From the NCBI GenBank assembly GCA_015501055.1, contig JADNYV010000116.1, positions 50,632 through 114,631 of the forward strand: a DNA stretch of 64,000 nt, in the 5' to 3' direction. Within the stretch, counting starts at the first letter, position 1, and every line of letters starts with the position of its first letter. Origin of the DNA: Mucidula mucida (lineage: Eukaryota; Basidiomycota; Agaricomycetes; Agaricales; Physalacriaceae). Below the pieces are notes generated by a model. That model had not been told where the DNA came from, did no database searches, and saw only the letters and a program-made list of their open reading frames with translations. Shown in pieces: positions 32,816 through 44,284 of this stretch. Both the position numbers and the translations under genes were made by a program.

Positions 32816-33863
32816 TGATTATGGCAGCAAGTCCTGACTGGAGGCTTGTCGTATGCGTGGAGCTATTCGACGCGGATAAGTCCTGAAAGAAAATAACGCC
32901 GATGCTAACAACTAGCAAATCAATATGGGAGTGGCGCAAATGCTCGCTGTAAGCCGAAACGCTGCACCGGGCAGTAGGGATGTACGCGAGCGCGATTGGG
33001 AGGGGGGGCATGGTCAACGATCCCCGGCTCATACTAAGTAGTCCTTGGAACAACGAATTTGGCAAGATGCAGACGGTTGATTTGATTGGAACGCTGCGAA
33101 ACGGAGTAGACAGTCGAGTGGTAGATTGATTTCAATACTTGGAGAGGGGTTACGGGCATCCATTTACTGCTAGCATTATAAGCATATGTAGGGCGTCGTC
33201 AGTGCTATCGAGCGATTAGAATACTGATTTGACTTCATAACGAAAATAAACTTACATATCCCACCGGACAAATTAGAGAGACATTTTCAACCAGCCAGTG
33301 CGATTGAAGCGGTGTCATGCAAGCGTTGAGCCACTGGTATATATATGTCAGTCTCCACTGGGCGTAACTAAGTCCAGCCTCCAGCCGCAGTCGCTCGCCA
33401 GATGCCGTTACTATGAACATCAGCCTGCGTCCCGGTAGCGTAAATTTAGTAGCAGACAAATATCGCGTCCCGCTGGGTAGCCGTGGATCATGGTGGGCAT
33501 GAGTAAAGCGCAAATGTGTCAACAAACTACAACAAGACCCCTTAGTCTTGTTTCCCTTCCACTAACAAGGCTTCGCCAGCATCCCACATATCTTGTCCTG
33601 CAGTATAGAATAGATATAATTCAAACGTCAAGGTGAAAGCTTTATGATCATCGCTATCATCCCACATTCCTCTGTGAGGCACCGACATCGCCTGCTCCCG
33701 TTCGTATATGGCAAAGAGAACCTTACAATACTAATCTGCCCTCCAAAAACGCACAAGTCTACTGTTCAAGTTCGTCACAATTCGAGTAAATAGTACCGCA
33801 ACGAAACGTTGGATGACTAGTAATCACTATCAATAGTCCTACTGATTCCGTGTATCCACACTA
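32816..33863. other. intergenic, no gene supported
   Basis: Short frames only. 3' flank of the GH20 gene. Confidence 0.35.
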
Positions 33864-35702
33864 CTAGTTCGGAGGCAAATCGCATTCCCCAGGACGCAAA
33901 GCGCACCACATCGGCTGTATTGGAATCGGACTGATACCGCGCTTCGCGATCCTATAGGTCCACTCCTGCAAACGCGATAGTGCGTCACTCGCATTCCCGC
34001 CAGCGCCCGACCAGAACACTTCAGCCGAGGCGGCGGCTCGCGGCCACACGATAGTATCAAGGTTCGCCGGAGACGACTGCTCCGACCACAGCAGTTGCTG
34101 ACCTATGGGCAGCATAGGCGAACAATACCAGTCAAACACAAGAACACTTACCTCCCACAACAAGCTCTGCTTGCTCGTCACTCAAGCCATCAACCGGGTC
34201 GAAGGAGTAGGTCCTCTGCCACGTCTTGAACGGATCGCACCAGCTCGTCGCCTCCCCGTTGATCATCCAGTCTCCACCCCCGCAGTCCAAATAGAGATAG
34301 TCCGCATCCGCGCGGATGATCCTCAAGCCTTTGTCCGCTATCGACGCAACGAACCCGCTGTCTGTCGCATTCATATGCCATACCATGACAATAGGCTTGT
34401 CATCATCTGGCCCCAGCGTCAAGTTTCCCGATACAGAATCGTCCCAAACAACAGGCGTCTTCCCAGCCGCACGGACCGTCCCCCGCATCGTCTGCAGAAA
34501 CGCACTCAGCACCCCGGGGAACGCTGTCCCAAAGTCCAGTGTACCGCCTTTGGTGACAACCTCGTGTGTCTCCGCGTCATCCTGGTAGCAAACCTCATTG
34601 ACTTCATCCCCTCCCAAGTGGAAATACGAGCTCGGGAAAATCTCGGCCACGCTTCTGATGAGGCGTTCAGTAAAATCAACAGTCGTCGAGTTGACAAAAC
34701 GGAGCTGGCCCGCTGGGGGCTCAAAGGTGTATGTGTACCACGGCTTCTTTCTGTAACATGCGAGGAGCTCCGGATGGGATGCCCCGATGGCGCCTGTATG
34801 CCCGGGAGTATCGATCTCAACTAGAACATCAATTCCAAGTCTCGCGGCAAAGGCGGTAATCTCCTGAACATCACTTGCATTGTAGATGAGCTCCGGAGCA
34901 TAAGCAGCTTCGGCTGCGAGTTCCGGGAATTGGGGAATGACCAAGGGGAAAGATGGCTATCCACGATGTGCCAATGGAACATATTCATTTTGGCATAACT
35001 CATTGTCGCGAGCGTGCGCTTGAGGGCGTCGAGGGAGTAGCTACGATGTGTATCAGCCATGTTCATCATCCAGACAAGATTTATAGCATACTAGTTCCTT
35101 GATGTGTCAAGCATCAGTCCGCGATAAGGCTATATGAGACGTAAGTCAGCAACCTTTAGCGCAACAAAGAAACGACGTGCGTATGCAGGAAAGTCTTTGA
35201 TAGTGATAGGCGCCTCGAGGGTGTAAACTTCATCGTTCACTGTGAACCACAACTGCGTAAACGTCGTCAGGCCTCGGAATAGACCCAACGTCGAATTAGC
35301 TGAGAGAGTAGCGGTGCCATTCACCATGACCTCGAGTTGATACTCATCGCTTCGAGAGTTAAGCTCCTTCGTCGCCTCGTCCGCGATGCTCGCTACATTC
35401 CCAGGATCCGACAAAGACAGTAGTAGTTCTGTCAGAAGAGCGGCGTCCTCGATCTCGCTCGCATCTTCAATGCCTCGACCGGGTGCAAGTCTGCCTAGCT
35501 TGTCTCCCATCAGAAAAGCCCGCGCAGATTCCACAGCTTCGCGCAGGTCGCCGGGAGGAGAAAACTGCTCATAGATGACATGAAGATTGGACGCGTCGAC
35601 CTTGAGAGGTGTATCGCCAGTAGTAATGCTCTGTGGGCGAGGCCATATTGCAGCAACAGCGGCAACAGCTGTTAGGACTGTGAAGAGCGGTACGGTCCTC
35701 AT
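33864..35702 (-). CDS. beta-N-acetylhexosaminidase, GH20, copy 1 (one-base frameshift)
   Basis: Secreted exo-hydrolase that removes terminal GlcNAc/GalNAc, for example from chitin oligomers. The ATG at 35700-35702 gives a signal peptide (MRTVPLFTVLTAVAAVAA) and then WPRPQ. The N-terminal domain 2 is followed by PYRGLMLDTSRNYY, FHWHIVDS, DTPGHTG, the catalytic-pair motif HLGGDEVNEVCY, VVWDD and the C-terminal WSEQSSPANLD. One base is missing near 34953-34957, just after HIVDS, where copy 2 reads VDSQSFPL, and no intron explains it. The intron before PYRG (35130-35180) has a GC donor (GCACGT), whereas copy 2 has GTACGC. TATAAAG at 35824-35830. Without the lesion the length is about 550 residues, normal for the family. 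Confidence 0.9.
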
Positions 35703-36308
35703 GATGGCGTTGGGAGGAAGAAGCAAGCTGGAGCGGTCCTTGATATGAGCGCCGCGTGCCCGAAGGCAGATAACGCGACCATGTCATCCTTTCGAAGATG
35801 GGAATCCACGAAGACAGTGCTAGCTTTATATTACAGAAGGATAGCATGTGGTCATCTGAGCTTAACACATGCGACCTCAGAGAAAGTAAGGCGAGAAACG
35901 TTGTTGGTAGTTTTCTGCTAACAGTTAGATACATTCAAGTGATAGAGAGCTCTGAGACATACCTAGTATTCTTGTACAGAGGCCTACCTTGCTGCACTTC
36001 CTGTATCGCACGGAAAATGAGTTCTATACCACTCTTCAGGTAACCAGGCAAGTCCAAGTAATGGATGAGGACTGCATTGAAGCATGGCGAGTTCCCAAGA
36101 CCCAAAGAAAGAATATTGTCGCCGTACTGACGCGTCGGCGTCGTTTCCGTCCATTACTACCTGAACCCGAGACGTAGTTTAAGTTTAAGCGTCGGCGATC
36201 GGCCCGGTGAGTGCCACCCATGTTTCTGTCCAACAATCAACTACTAGTATTCGTACAACTGTCTCAGTGTTACACACCCGTGCTTGTCCACCCTACAATT
36301 GGCCTACA
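35703..36308. other. GH20 promoter region and 3' flank of the dehydrogenase
   Basis: Holds the TATAAAG noted for the GH20 gene. No other feature seen. Confidence 0.4.
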
Positions 36309-37552
36309 CTAATTCGTCTCCTGCGGATGCACAACCAGCTTCACACCACTCACACCACCCTTAAACGACCTCTCCAATCCATCTGCGACGCCATTCAGAC
36401 CCCCAGGAAGAACCTCGAATCGGGTGGGCTACAATCATCATCAGCACACGTCCCATTAGACAAAATAACCAAAACACATACCACAACAACGCCCTCCTCA
36501 AACAAACCCGTAAGCTTCCCCACAATAATCTGCCCAAACGCTGCCTGCGCAGGCCACGAAACGCTCCCCGCCACATGGATAACATGCTTGCCCTCTTCCT
36601 GCCGCCCCACATTCGGTGGCACGACGGTCATGAACGTGCCCCCGGTAGAGGGAAGACAGTCCGAGGCGGCCTGCTGACACTCCGCGCTCCCGACTGTGTC
36701 GTACACCGCGCCGAGGGGGTCAGCGGTAAGAGACTTGACGACGGACGGAATGGAGGTGACGGGCGTCTGCGCGCGGTCGATGAGGTCCGTCGCGCCGAAA
36801 CTCTGCAGAAACGCGAAATGGCGCGAGGACGCATAGACGATGATGCGCGTGAAGCCGATGAGCTTGAGGAGCTGGATGGCTAGAAGAAATGGAGTTGTGA
36901 GAGTTTGTGCAAGGTGCGACTATGGAATGTGCGAACCGTATTGGCCGACACAGGTGCTTCCCCCGATGATCAACGCTGTTTGGCCTGCATATTTGCGTTC
37001 TAGAGAAAGCGTGGGGTCGAGGCCAAGACCGATGGGCGCCTTCCCCAGCAGTCCAATGCACGCCGTGGCGAAACAGATGGGCGCGGTAACTGCTTGATCG
37101 AACGAGAGGTTTTTAGGGAGCTAGAGTGTGGCATCATTAGTAAATAGCTAATCAAGGCGCATGTAACACGAACCCTCATGACAACATTTGCAGAGACAAC
37201 AACATATTGCTGATACGCGCCTCCAAACGTCTGAGAAAACCTGCAGACGGAAAAGTGAGCTTCATGAATTGACTATCAGAATGGCAGGGGCCTACACTTT
37301 GTCGCCCTTGACCCATCCCTCGACGCCTTCTCCTACAGCCTCGACTTCCCCGGCAATGTCTAATCCCAGCACAGCCGGGTATTTCTCGACCATTACACCA
37401 AACTTTTGGATCTTCCAGTCCAACGGGTTAAGCCCCGCCGCCACGATCTTTATGAGTACCTCGCCTTTCGCCGGCGTCGGAGCATCGTTGGAGCGCACGA
37501 CAAACGGGCCTTGCTTCTCCTCGACGAAAAGGGATTTCTGTTGTTGGGGCAT
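36309..37552 (-). CDS. medium-chain dehydrogenase/enoyl reductase, intact copy 2
   Basis: Zinc-independent member of the medium-chain dehydrogenase superfamily, close to ToxD-like trans-acting enoyl reductases, cytosolic and NADPH-using by family. The ATG at 37550-37552 opens MPQQQKSLFVEEKQGPFVVR. The GroES-like fold has VAAGLNPLDWKIQ and VLGLDIAGEV. The nucleotide-binding fold has ALIIGGSTCVGQY, then VYASSRHFAFLQSFGATDLI. The C-terminus is FEVLPGGLNGVADGLERSF, ending HPQETN. Five or six exons. The borders match those of the decayed copy at 12728 and all are canonical here, for example the GTTCGC donor whose partner is lost in copy 1. TATAAA at 37592-37597, 40-45 bp before the ATG. It lies in the same orientation as the GH20 and SDR genes downstream. 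Confidence 0.92.
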
Positions 37553-39710
37553 GCTGAGGTGGAATGAAAGTGAAAAATGTTCTCTTGCGAATTTATACCT
37601 TCTTCGTCGTCGTCGCATACCTATTGGCTTTTAGTAATATAACCGTGACTCTTCGTATTGCGCCAGAGGGCCACATCATATTCGGAAGAAGAAAATCGGT
37701 AGAAAGGTCAAGATGTCATGACTGCTGACAAAAGCACAAAGGACATACTGAAAGACGAGTAGCATGTATAATTGCCGACGGTCAAGGAGAATGAATGACG
37801 CTTCGTTAGTGGTCATGACTGATCGCCTCCTTCGCACGAACAAATGACCCTCAGGGCGAGAGACGACCTGAACCATGTAGCTGGAGAAGAAGCGCATTCG
37901 CTATCATTACGTTTTCCACACTGGCACATCCTAGCGAGTGCACTCTGCCCTGAGAGCCGTTTCCCGCTGACCGTCTCATACATGGAGGATACGCTGAGCC
38001 AGATGATGATCGAGGCGAAGGTGTAGGATACACAGTCGAGTGATTGCCTCCAATGTCGCCTAACCGGACAAGATCTGAGTCAGGTCATAGAAACGATGTG
38101 AAGACAATCACGATCAATCTACTTTGTCAATCAGCCTCTTGTTCTAAGTACTTCTAATCCTCACATAGCTTGACATTAGCTGGATATCCAGCTTATGTAT
38201 CAAGGCTTGACCTAGTCCCAGCACCTAGGCCAATCGATGATTTCCGTGAAAGGGGTGACCTGACTATAATGCGGACAACGATGAGTCGTGTCGTTATTCT
38301 ATAAAGAAGACTGGGGGAAGGAGAATAATACTTTCTTCGGCGTCCGCCAGGAATCCTTTGCCGCAAAGCTGGATCTGAAGTGAGTCGCACCGTAACCTCG
38401 CTGGTATGAAGGTCAAACTGACCTCCTGTGTCGGAAACAAACGAATAGTCCATGGACCAAAGAGTCGACAGCGCGTTAACCCCTTCAACACCGAAGCGTA
38501 GTCAAGAGGCCCCAGTTCCAAGAAACAGTCCGAGGGTGACAGCAAGGATAAGTACATGCTTTGCCAACTCTGGCCGCGGAGAATAGCAAAATACGTACAT
38601 ATTGGGATTTGGGATAGACTGGCGCAATATGCAGGGGGATCAAGTAAGACAAGCCACAACGCCAGTGTAGACGTAGTACGAGTGCAAGAGATATATCCCC
38701 TTGATCCATTGCTGGGACATCATGTTATTGATCCTGGACTCCGCTTATACCGCAAGTATGCTCTAGATACTTTTGAGAACCAGGTCAGTATCTTCGAGAG
38801 ATTATTTTGATTGCGCACCTTTTTTCTTGACGGTCGGTCGCGGTACACAACATGGCGGTCAAGAACAAGGGTTAACAAACTGGACTAGGCGGGTAGGAAT
38901 ATCCTCGAGCTCATCCAAGGTCATGGCTTGCTCGCAGACATGAGTCCAAGTGGTCCGAGCGCAGACGATAGATTCCAGAGGGAATATGAGCGATGAAACC
39001 AGAAGCAGAGTCGACGTACCCAAGCTTCCATCGAGTCTCGAAAACCGGCTACTAGACGATTGAGCGAGTCCCCTTGGACTGACTAAAGAGCTTGTCCTTT
39101 TGAAGGTAGAGGCGGAAAGATGGCTGACTGACCAGTTGATTTTGTCGAAATGTTGTTCAATCGCAGACTGAAAGGGAATTAAGATGGCAGCGGTAATGGC
39201 GGCAATACAGGCCAAGGGTGATCCCTCGGTTGGCTCAACAGGCCCAGCAGCTGGCTCATCATCTGGCTTGTCCGGATACATCGCCTTGTCCACGATGGGC
39301 AGAAACGTTGTCAACAGCCTCCCGAGTCGTCAACGCGATAGGACGTGCCGTCAATCTCGTCAACATAATCCGAGGTAGAAGCGTTCATTGTATGCTGTGC
39401 CGCTAGCACCATCCTCTGGCTTGAGGATTCCGAGTCTGGAGACGTTACATCAGGAAGGCCTGTAGCAGAAGAACGTGCTAGACACAACATCAGTAGCCAA
39501 GAGACGAGAACCTAAGCAGATGGTAAGCACACAAACACTGCGACAATGGTCCATATGCTGTCCATTGCCCTAATCATAATGTACAGTGCTCTGCAGATAA
39601 GTAGAAAGCAAAGGAACGACGTAGGATGTTGTATGTATTAGAAAAGATATATATGAAAAAGGTCCTGGATGCTAAGATAGTCGTCGTAAAACCAACAGAG
39701 GAAGCCGTAC
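37553..39710. other. gene-poor stretch with hydrophobic candidate exons
   Basis: On the minus strand three hydrophobic segments can be read: TFASIIIWLSVS near 37990-38020, HVLILAVTLGLFLG near 38535-38550, and PLACIAAITAAILIPF near 39170-39215. The last is preceded by an acidic Pro-rich stretch and followed by IEQHFDKINW. They resemble the mini-membrane genes, but I could not assemble a consistent start, intron and stop for any. Confidence 0.3.
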
Positions 39711-40974
39711 TTATGCACTGTTTAAGGACAGCTCAATAGGGCAGCTGGCCGAGTTAACTTGAGTGCTAGCTCTGTGAGCACCGATGAGACCGTCAATGTG
39801 CATCTCGAGGTCCAGGCGGAATTTGACGGCTAGGAGGACAATTAAGCAAGGGTACAAAAAGCCAGAGAAGAACATACAATCCCGGACACCCGTTGTGGTG
39901 GCAGCCACGTTCTTGCAACCGTTGTACCAGTTGTTCCACGTCGTGTCGGAATCATTTGATGCGACGTAGGTGAAGTTTAAGGGTAGTAGTAATTGCGTGA
40001 ATGTCTTGGCTGGTATCGTCTTATGTCCTAGATCGCCACTCGCCACTTGCCTATTGGTATTGAGGTCGTACACTTCAGCGTAGACGTGGGAAAAGGTGAG
40101 GGGTAAATAGTTGCTGCCAGTGTACACTTCGAGATCGGCAAAGGCGGGGAAAGAAAAGTTGGCTGGTGCTCGGTTGAAGTAGGTATCAACCTTTTTCTCC
40201 CAGTCGCCGGTGGCGTTGGCAAGAGGAGAATCGTTGTTGATGGTAAAGGAGGGAACGCGGGGTATCGTGAAGGCTAGAACTATGCCGATGCTATCGAACG
40301 ATTAGCGCAAGCCAGACAGCTGTGAGCGCACTCACCATACGCATAAGCCAAACAGGAAAAAGGCAGTGAAGCGGCGAGTAAAGTATTTGCCACATATCCC
40401 TCGCTCGCCCCGCTTCCAGGCAGTCCATTTGCCCCTCCTTGACTCGTACTTTTTCTCCTTCCGACCGGCCTTGGTCATATCCCGTAGCTCATCCTTCTTC
40501 CACTCTGGACCTAAAGCAGGAACCGTGATCAGCTCGACAGGCCCCGATGCGCTCGCCGTGTCGTCCATTAGCTTGGGCGTCGACGGACCAAGCGGCCGGT
40601 ACCTAGAGTGAGGCGATGAGCAGAGAGACGGGATATCGAGATTAGACGCACTCGTGAGCTTGATTAGAAGAATATCCAGTAAACCCAGAACTATACTTTG
40701 GGCCAGCGTTGTTGAAATCCGCATAAATGTCGAAGCCGCCCTCGCCTTGCTCCTCGTCTCCGCCCTTCAGTGGCTCCTCTCTGCCTGCGTGAAAGAATGA
40801 ACCGCGGTTGTATCCCGCTGTGCCCGTCGGTGGGCCGCCAAAGAAGGATGAGGCATCGTCTCTTGGGCGAGCACCGGTGTACTGCGACGACGGCGCCGGA
40901 TAATCATTGTTGAGCGCATCAGAGCTCTTACGCCCGTAGAACGACGAGACCGTCGATTTTCGGTCGTACTCCAT
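39711..40974 (-). CDS. type II membrane protein with LEA-2-like extracytosolic domain
   Basis: Proposed start at 40974 (MEYDRKSTVSSFYGRKSSDA). An earlier in-frame ATG would add about 30 residues. The N-terminal third is disordered, Ser/Gly-rich and cytosolic. After a basic region (RGKWTAWKRGERGICGKYFT) comes a membrane helix (FFLFGLCVW...IGIVLAF, across an intron), then a folded-looking domain: VPSFTINNDSPL, FADLEVYTGSNYLPLTFSHV, VASGDLGHKTIPAKTFTQLL, IELSLNSA. This pattern of derivative strands after one helix is that of fungal LEA-2/NDR1-like proteins. Two N-glycosylation sites (NAT, NFS) fit a luminal or surface location. The precise role is unknown. Confidence 0.75.
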
Positions 40975-42242
40975 CGTTGCCGGCGATGAGCAGGGATCGT
41001 TGACGTCGTGGGAGGATGCAGGAATGTCACTTCGGTCACGGTCACGAAACTTTACATTTGTTTCCGAATTTCGCATCATGCAGCGACCATCGCCGGTGAC
41101 GATTGCATAGGCCGCCTCAAGTATACGACAGTGTTGTCCACTGCATGGATCCAACAATCTGGCATCACGAGTGATTTTCATCACTTTATACAAAGCATAA
41201 GTTGTGAGTCAAGAACCAGCCTACAGGGCACAGAAGACCGCCACATTAGCCATGAACCTGGACTAACACAGCACAAGAACAGTCCGAAAGATAAGACTTG
41301 GATTCTGATGTCGATGTAAGTATCGTAACGCAGACACGGACGTGCAATGGCACTTGCTCCCAGAGGCCATCTCGGGCGGCTTCATATTCGTTGTCGATAT
41401 CAATAGCCCTCAGGTCCACACAACTGAAGCCCATCTATAGCACTTCGCCTAGTACCGTAGACGCACACCGTTCATTGGCCCGATCCTGAGCCTGCTGATT
41501 TTATTTATTACGCGCCACATCAACGTCCGACTGAAAACGTTCCCTAGCACAGTGACGAGAAAACTGTCGCTTATCAGGCGGCCCTCAATGGACTTATACT
41601 GACAATGCGTTGTGCAATGAAACCACCAGGCGTTTGGGACGAAGCTGTTACGGGAAACGGGCGCCTTCTAGCAGATGAAGATCAGTCAATTGCCCTACCG
41701 CATCTACATATAGGTTGTATTCAGGGCAATATTAGTCCAATATACTACATCCAGGACAAGTAAATGAGCCTCACTTGCTAGTAGGCAGCTCGGTAGTTTG
41801 AGTCTCGGTGTTCCCCTAAGTTTCAAGATGATCACGTAGCCAGGCACGTGGCCGCGCTTGCTCACGACTTGCATCATAAGTCGTTGACTTATGCCCTACG
41901 CCCAGATGCCATCGAAACCTGGGCCCGACTGTCTTCTTGGAGCTGTACCGCCTCGGTACGTCAAGACCCCGGAACGCTGATGATCGATATCGCTGTCGCC
42001 CAAAGCTTCGAAAGCACTCTTTAGCTGTTCAAAAGCTGTAACAACACAGCGCGGAATCCGAAAACGCGCAAAAACAAACTTCCTACGGGCATCGACGATG
42101 GTTCCATTCATAGTGATGATGTCTGAGGCGAGTGTGCTGTACGTGACTCGCTGTGAATCTCAGGCTCTTTTGAACTGTCACTCCCCGGGTTGTCGTATAG
42201 TTACCTCGACTCTTCCCGTTGTTGAATCAATCCCTGGACACT
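40975..42242. other. intergenic, includes start of the second duplication copy
   Basis: No gene supported. From about 41847 the DNA matches 14229 onward. Confidence 0.4.
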
Positions 42243-42866
42243 ATGCCTCTCTGCGTGCGACACATCGACGAAAGCACTGGCCAGAACGTGCTTTTTCTCA
42301 TCATTTTAATTCGTGAGTGATTAACATCCGCTAAGCAGCTGAACTGGAATCATGTTTCCTACAGTGGGGATTCTCCTCGGGTGCATAAGCATTGCAAGTA
42401 GTGTGCTATACTGCCTTCGGAGGTCTTCAAAACTTCGTGCGCGACGCGACGACTTACCAATCGTCATTCCCATTAAATTTGTGGAAGATGAGAATCGTCG
42501 GCCTGAATCAGTCTGATCACAGACGCGTTTTCTCCTAGATGTCCCTTAACAGCCCATTAAAGGTACGCTGCTCCACGATTTGTGTCGTTTCCGTGGCTCA
42601 TGATGATAAATAGACGGACACGTTGATACTCGAAAACTTATGCTATAATTCCTGCTCCGACTGCTCGGCGTCGGAGTTCTGATACCATCCTGTTTGATAA
42701 CTTATTGGACGTCATCCAAGTTCACCGCTTTGTATGATTGAATCCAATTAGATACAGTTACACGCTATTACGACTCTGAGCAAACGGGATCGATGTTACC
42801 GGCCAGAGGAGAAAGCCCAATCTGCAGCTTATCTCACAATCCTCCCAGACGGATGTCTCACAAGCA
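41847..42866. repeat. segmental duplication, copy 2 (partner 14229-15597)
   Basis: Same order and orientation as copy 1, spanning about 400 bp upstream of the mini-membrane gene, the gene itself and about 350 bp downstream, and ending GACGGATGTCTCACAA. Similarity is highest in the coding exons, especially the helix half after the intron, as expected for selection on the protein. Confidence 0.75.
42243..42516 (+). CDS. small single-pass membrane protein, subfamily 1
   Basis: Exons 42243-42312 and 42365-42516, with a 52-nt phase-1 intron (GTGAGT...TACAG). The product of about 73 residues begins MPLCVRHIDESTGQN. The helix starts VLFLIILILGILLGCISIAS and continues to LYC, then RRSSKLRARRDDL, then a tail ending RRPESV. 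Aligned with the gene at 14968 it differs mainly by conservative changes and keeps frame, intron site, the Cys in the helix and the C-terminal ESV. This pair is the best evidence that the family makes protein. Function unknown. Confidence 0.78.
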
Positions 42867-42953
42867 ATTTGGAAAGCCCGTAATTACAGTGATGTTGAGT
42901 GGTGCCCAAGCAAGTTTGTTATTGTTTGTAGTAACAGCTCATTCCTTCCTACG
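42517..42953. other. end of duplication and spacer
   Basis: Downstream part of the duplicated block to about 42866, then unique DNA. No gene supported. Confidence 0.4.
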
Positions 42954-43254
42954 ATGATGTTGATCGAGGACACAGCACAAGGCTTGACTCCGCCTTGTAC
43001 CGGTATAATCCCGTCTTCCTATATCCTCCCCACAAGCGTTGAACAGTCATCATCCTTGCCGCATTCTTCACTGGACCTGTGTGCAATGTCCTTTCCTGCT
43101 CTAATGCCGGTGACGAACCAGGTATATCTATTTGGCTACCTTCTGGCCACGATAACCAACGTGTCCTTCGGTCTTTGACATCCCGCGGCTATCATTCGCC
43201 TCGCCTCTATTATCATTGACACATCCGATCGTCTCCAAGCAGTTTTCTTCCCCA
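42954..43254 (+). CDS. small membrane protein candidate related to 16261-16605
   Basis: Exon 1 from ATG 42954 (MMLIEDTAQGLTPPCT) ends one base into a codon before a 45-nt intron (GTATAA...AACAG). Exon 2 gives VIILAAFFTGPVCNVLSCSN, then AGDEPG. The counterpart near 16.4 kb has the same run (IIIATFF, then NVLSRADSGKPG), but on the minus strand and without this first exon. After DEPG the unspliced frame gives a polar tail to a stop at about 43204. The 7-nt difference from the counterpart makes the true 3' end uncertain. Function unknown. Confidence 0.4.
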
Positions 43255-44284
43255 AACGATGCTTGATGATGCTACCAGTCGGGACGAGGTGTAATGCTGA
43301 ATATTTGACCACTATTGATCAGACTACCGTCGTGACGAGATTGCGGTTTGAGGCCATCAATATGTACAGCCTGAGGAAGCAGGCCCCAAGCGAAAATTTA
43401 AATAGGCGGCTGATACTGCGAAAGAGATGTAGTATGCCATTCATCCCATATCAAGTCTGAAGCGCGCCTCACACGCATTTCAGCTTTTCTATTGGCGGGG
43501 ATTCGATGTTTCGCCACATGCAGAGGCTAGAAATCAAGCCTTTCCTGTTTTTTCTGCGACTCACGAAGCAGACACTTCTTCTGTGGAGCTAGTCTGAAAT
43601 TCAGAAGATCACCAATTTCACTGCGAAGCTAGGAATCGATATGCTGGGCCATCCTGGCTACGTTGACACCTTTGTGCTCCCGCAGGCGAGATGTGTTCGT
43701 TAACTCGACGACTATCGATTCAAGTAACGTCTCGTCAGCGGACTAGCTTCAACCGAGCGCGTACTCCTCCCTGAGAGGGAGCGACGTCAATTCTAATTGG
43801 GAGTCTGGACGACAAGCAGACGCTTGACTTCGGATGGACCATGTCGCGCTGACGGTAAGAAACCCCTCTTAGGTAGATTGGTATGTACACTAACATATAA
43901 CTAGGTTTCGATTGTCGAATTCGGATGAGTTGAAATGATTGTAGTTTGTAAGTCAAAGACTTTGAATTTCGAGATTGCAAGACCCTCATACTTACGGCGT
44001 AGATCGGGCCTCCCAGCTTCATCACGAGCACAAAATGGCTACGTTGCTCACTATATGATCATGGCCCCGCTGCCCTCTCTTCGGGGTGCCGTACTTGTGT
44101 CGCTCGCATCCGAGGCAGGCGTCAGCCAAAGGTCTGACGGTGCCATGACGTGCGACATGATTACAACCTTCTGCGATTATCCGTTTTCAAACACCTCTGT
44201 CTTACTAATGACGTCGGACGCTTGTACTCTTAAAAGCTCAGACGGCAACTCGAGCGCTGTTCCTCTCTCACCACATCACTGGAA
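43255..44284. other. intergenic, no gene supported
   Basis: Short frames without motifs, ending in the promoter of the second SDR gene. Confidence 0.35.

Noticed and set aside
31167..37552. Secondary-metabolite gene cluster (SDR, GH20, enoyl reductase)
   Set aside because: No polyketide synthase, NRPS, terpene synthase, P450 or transporter is present in the window.
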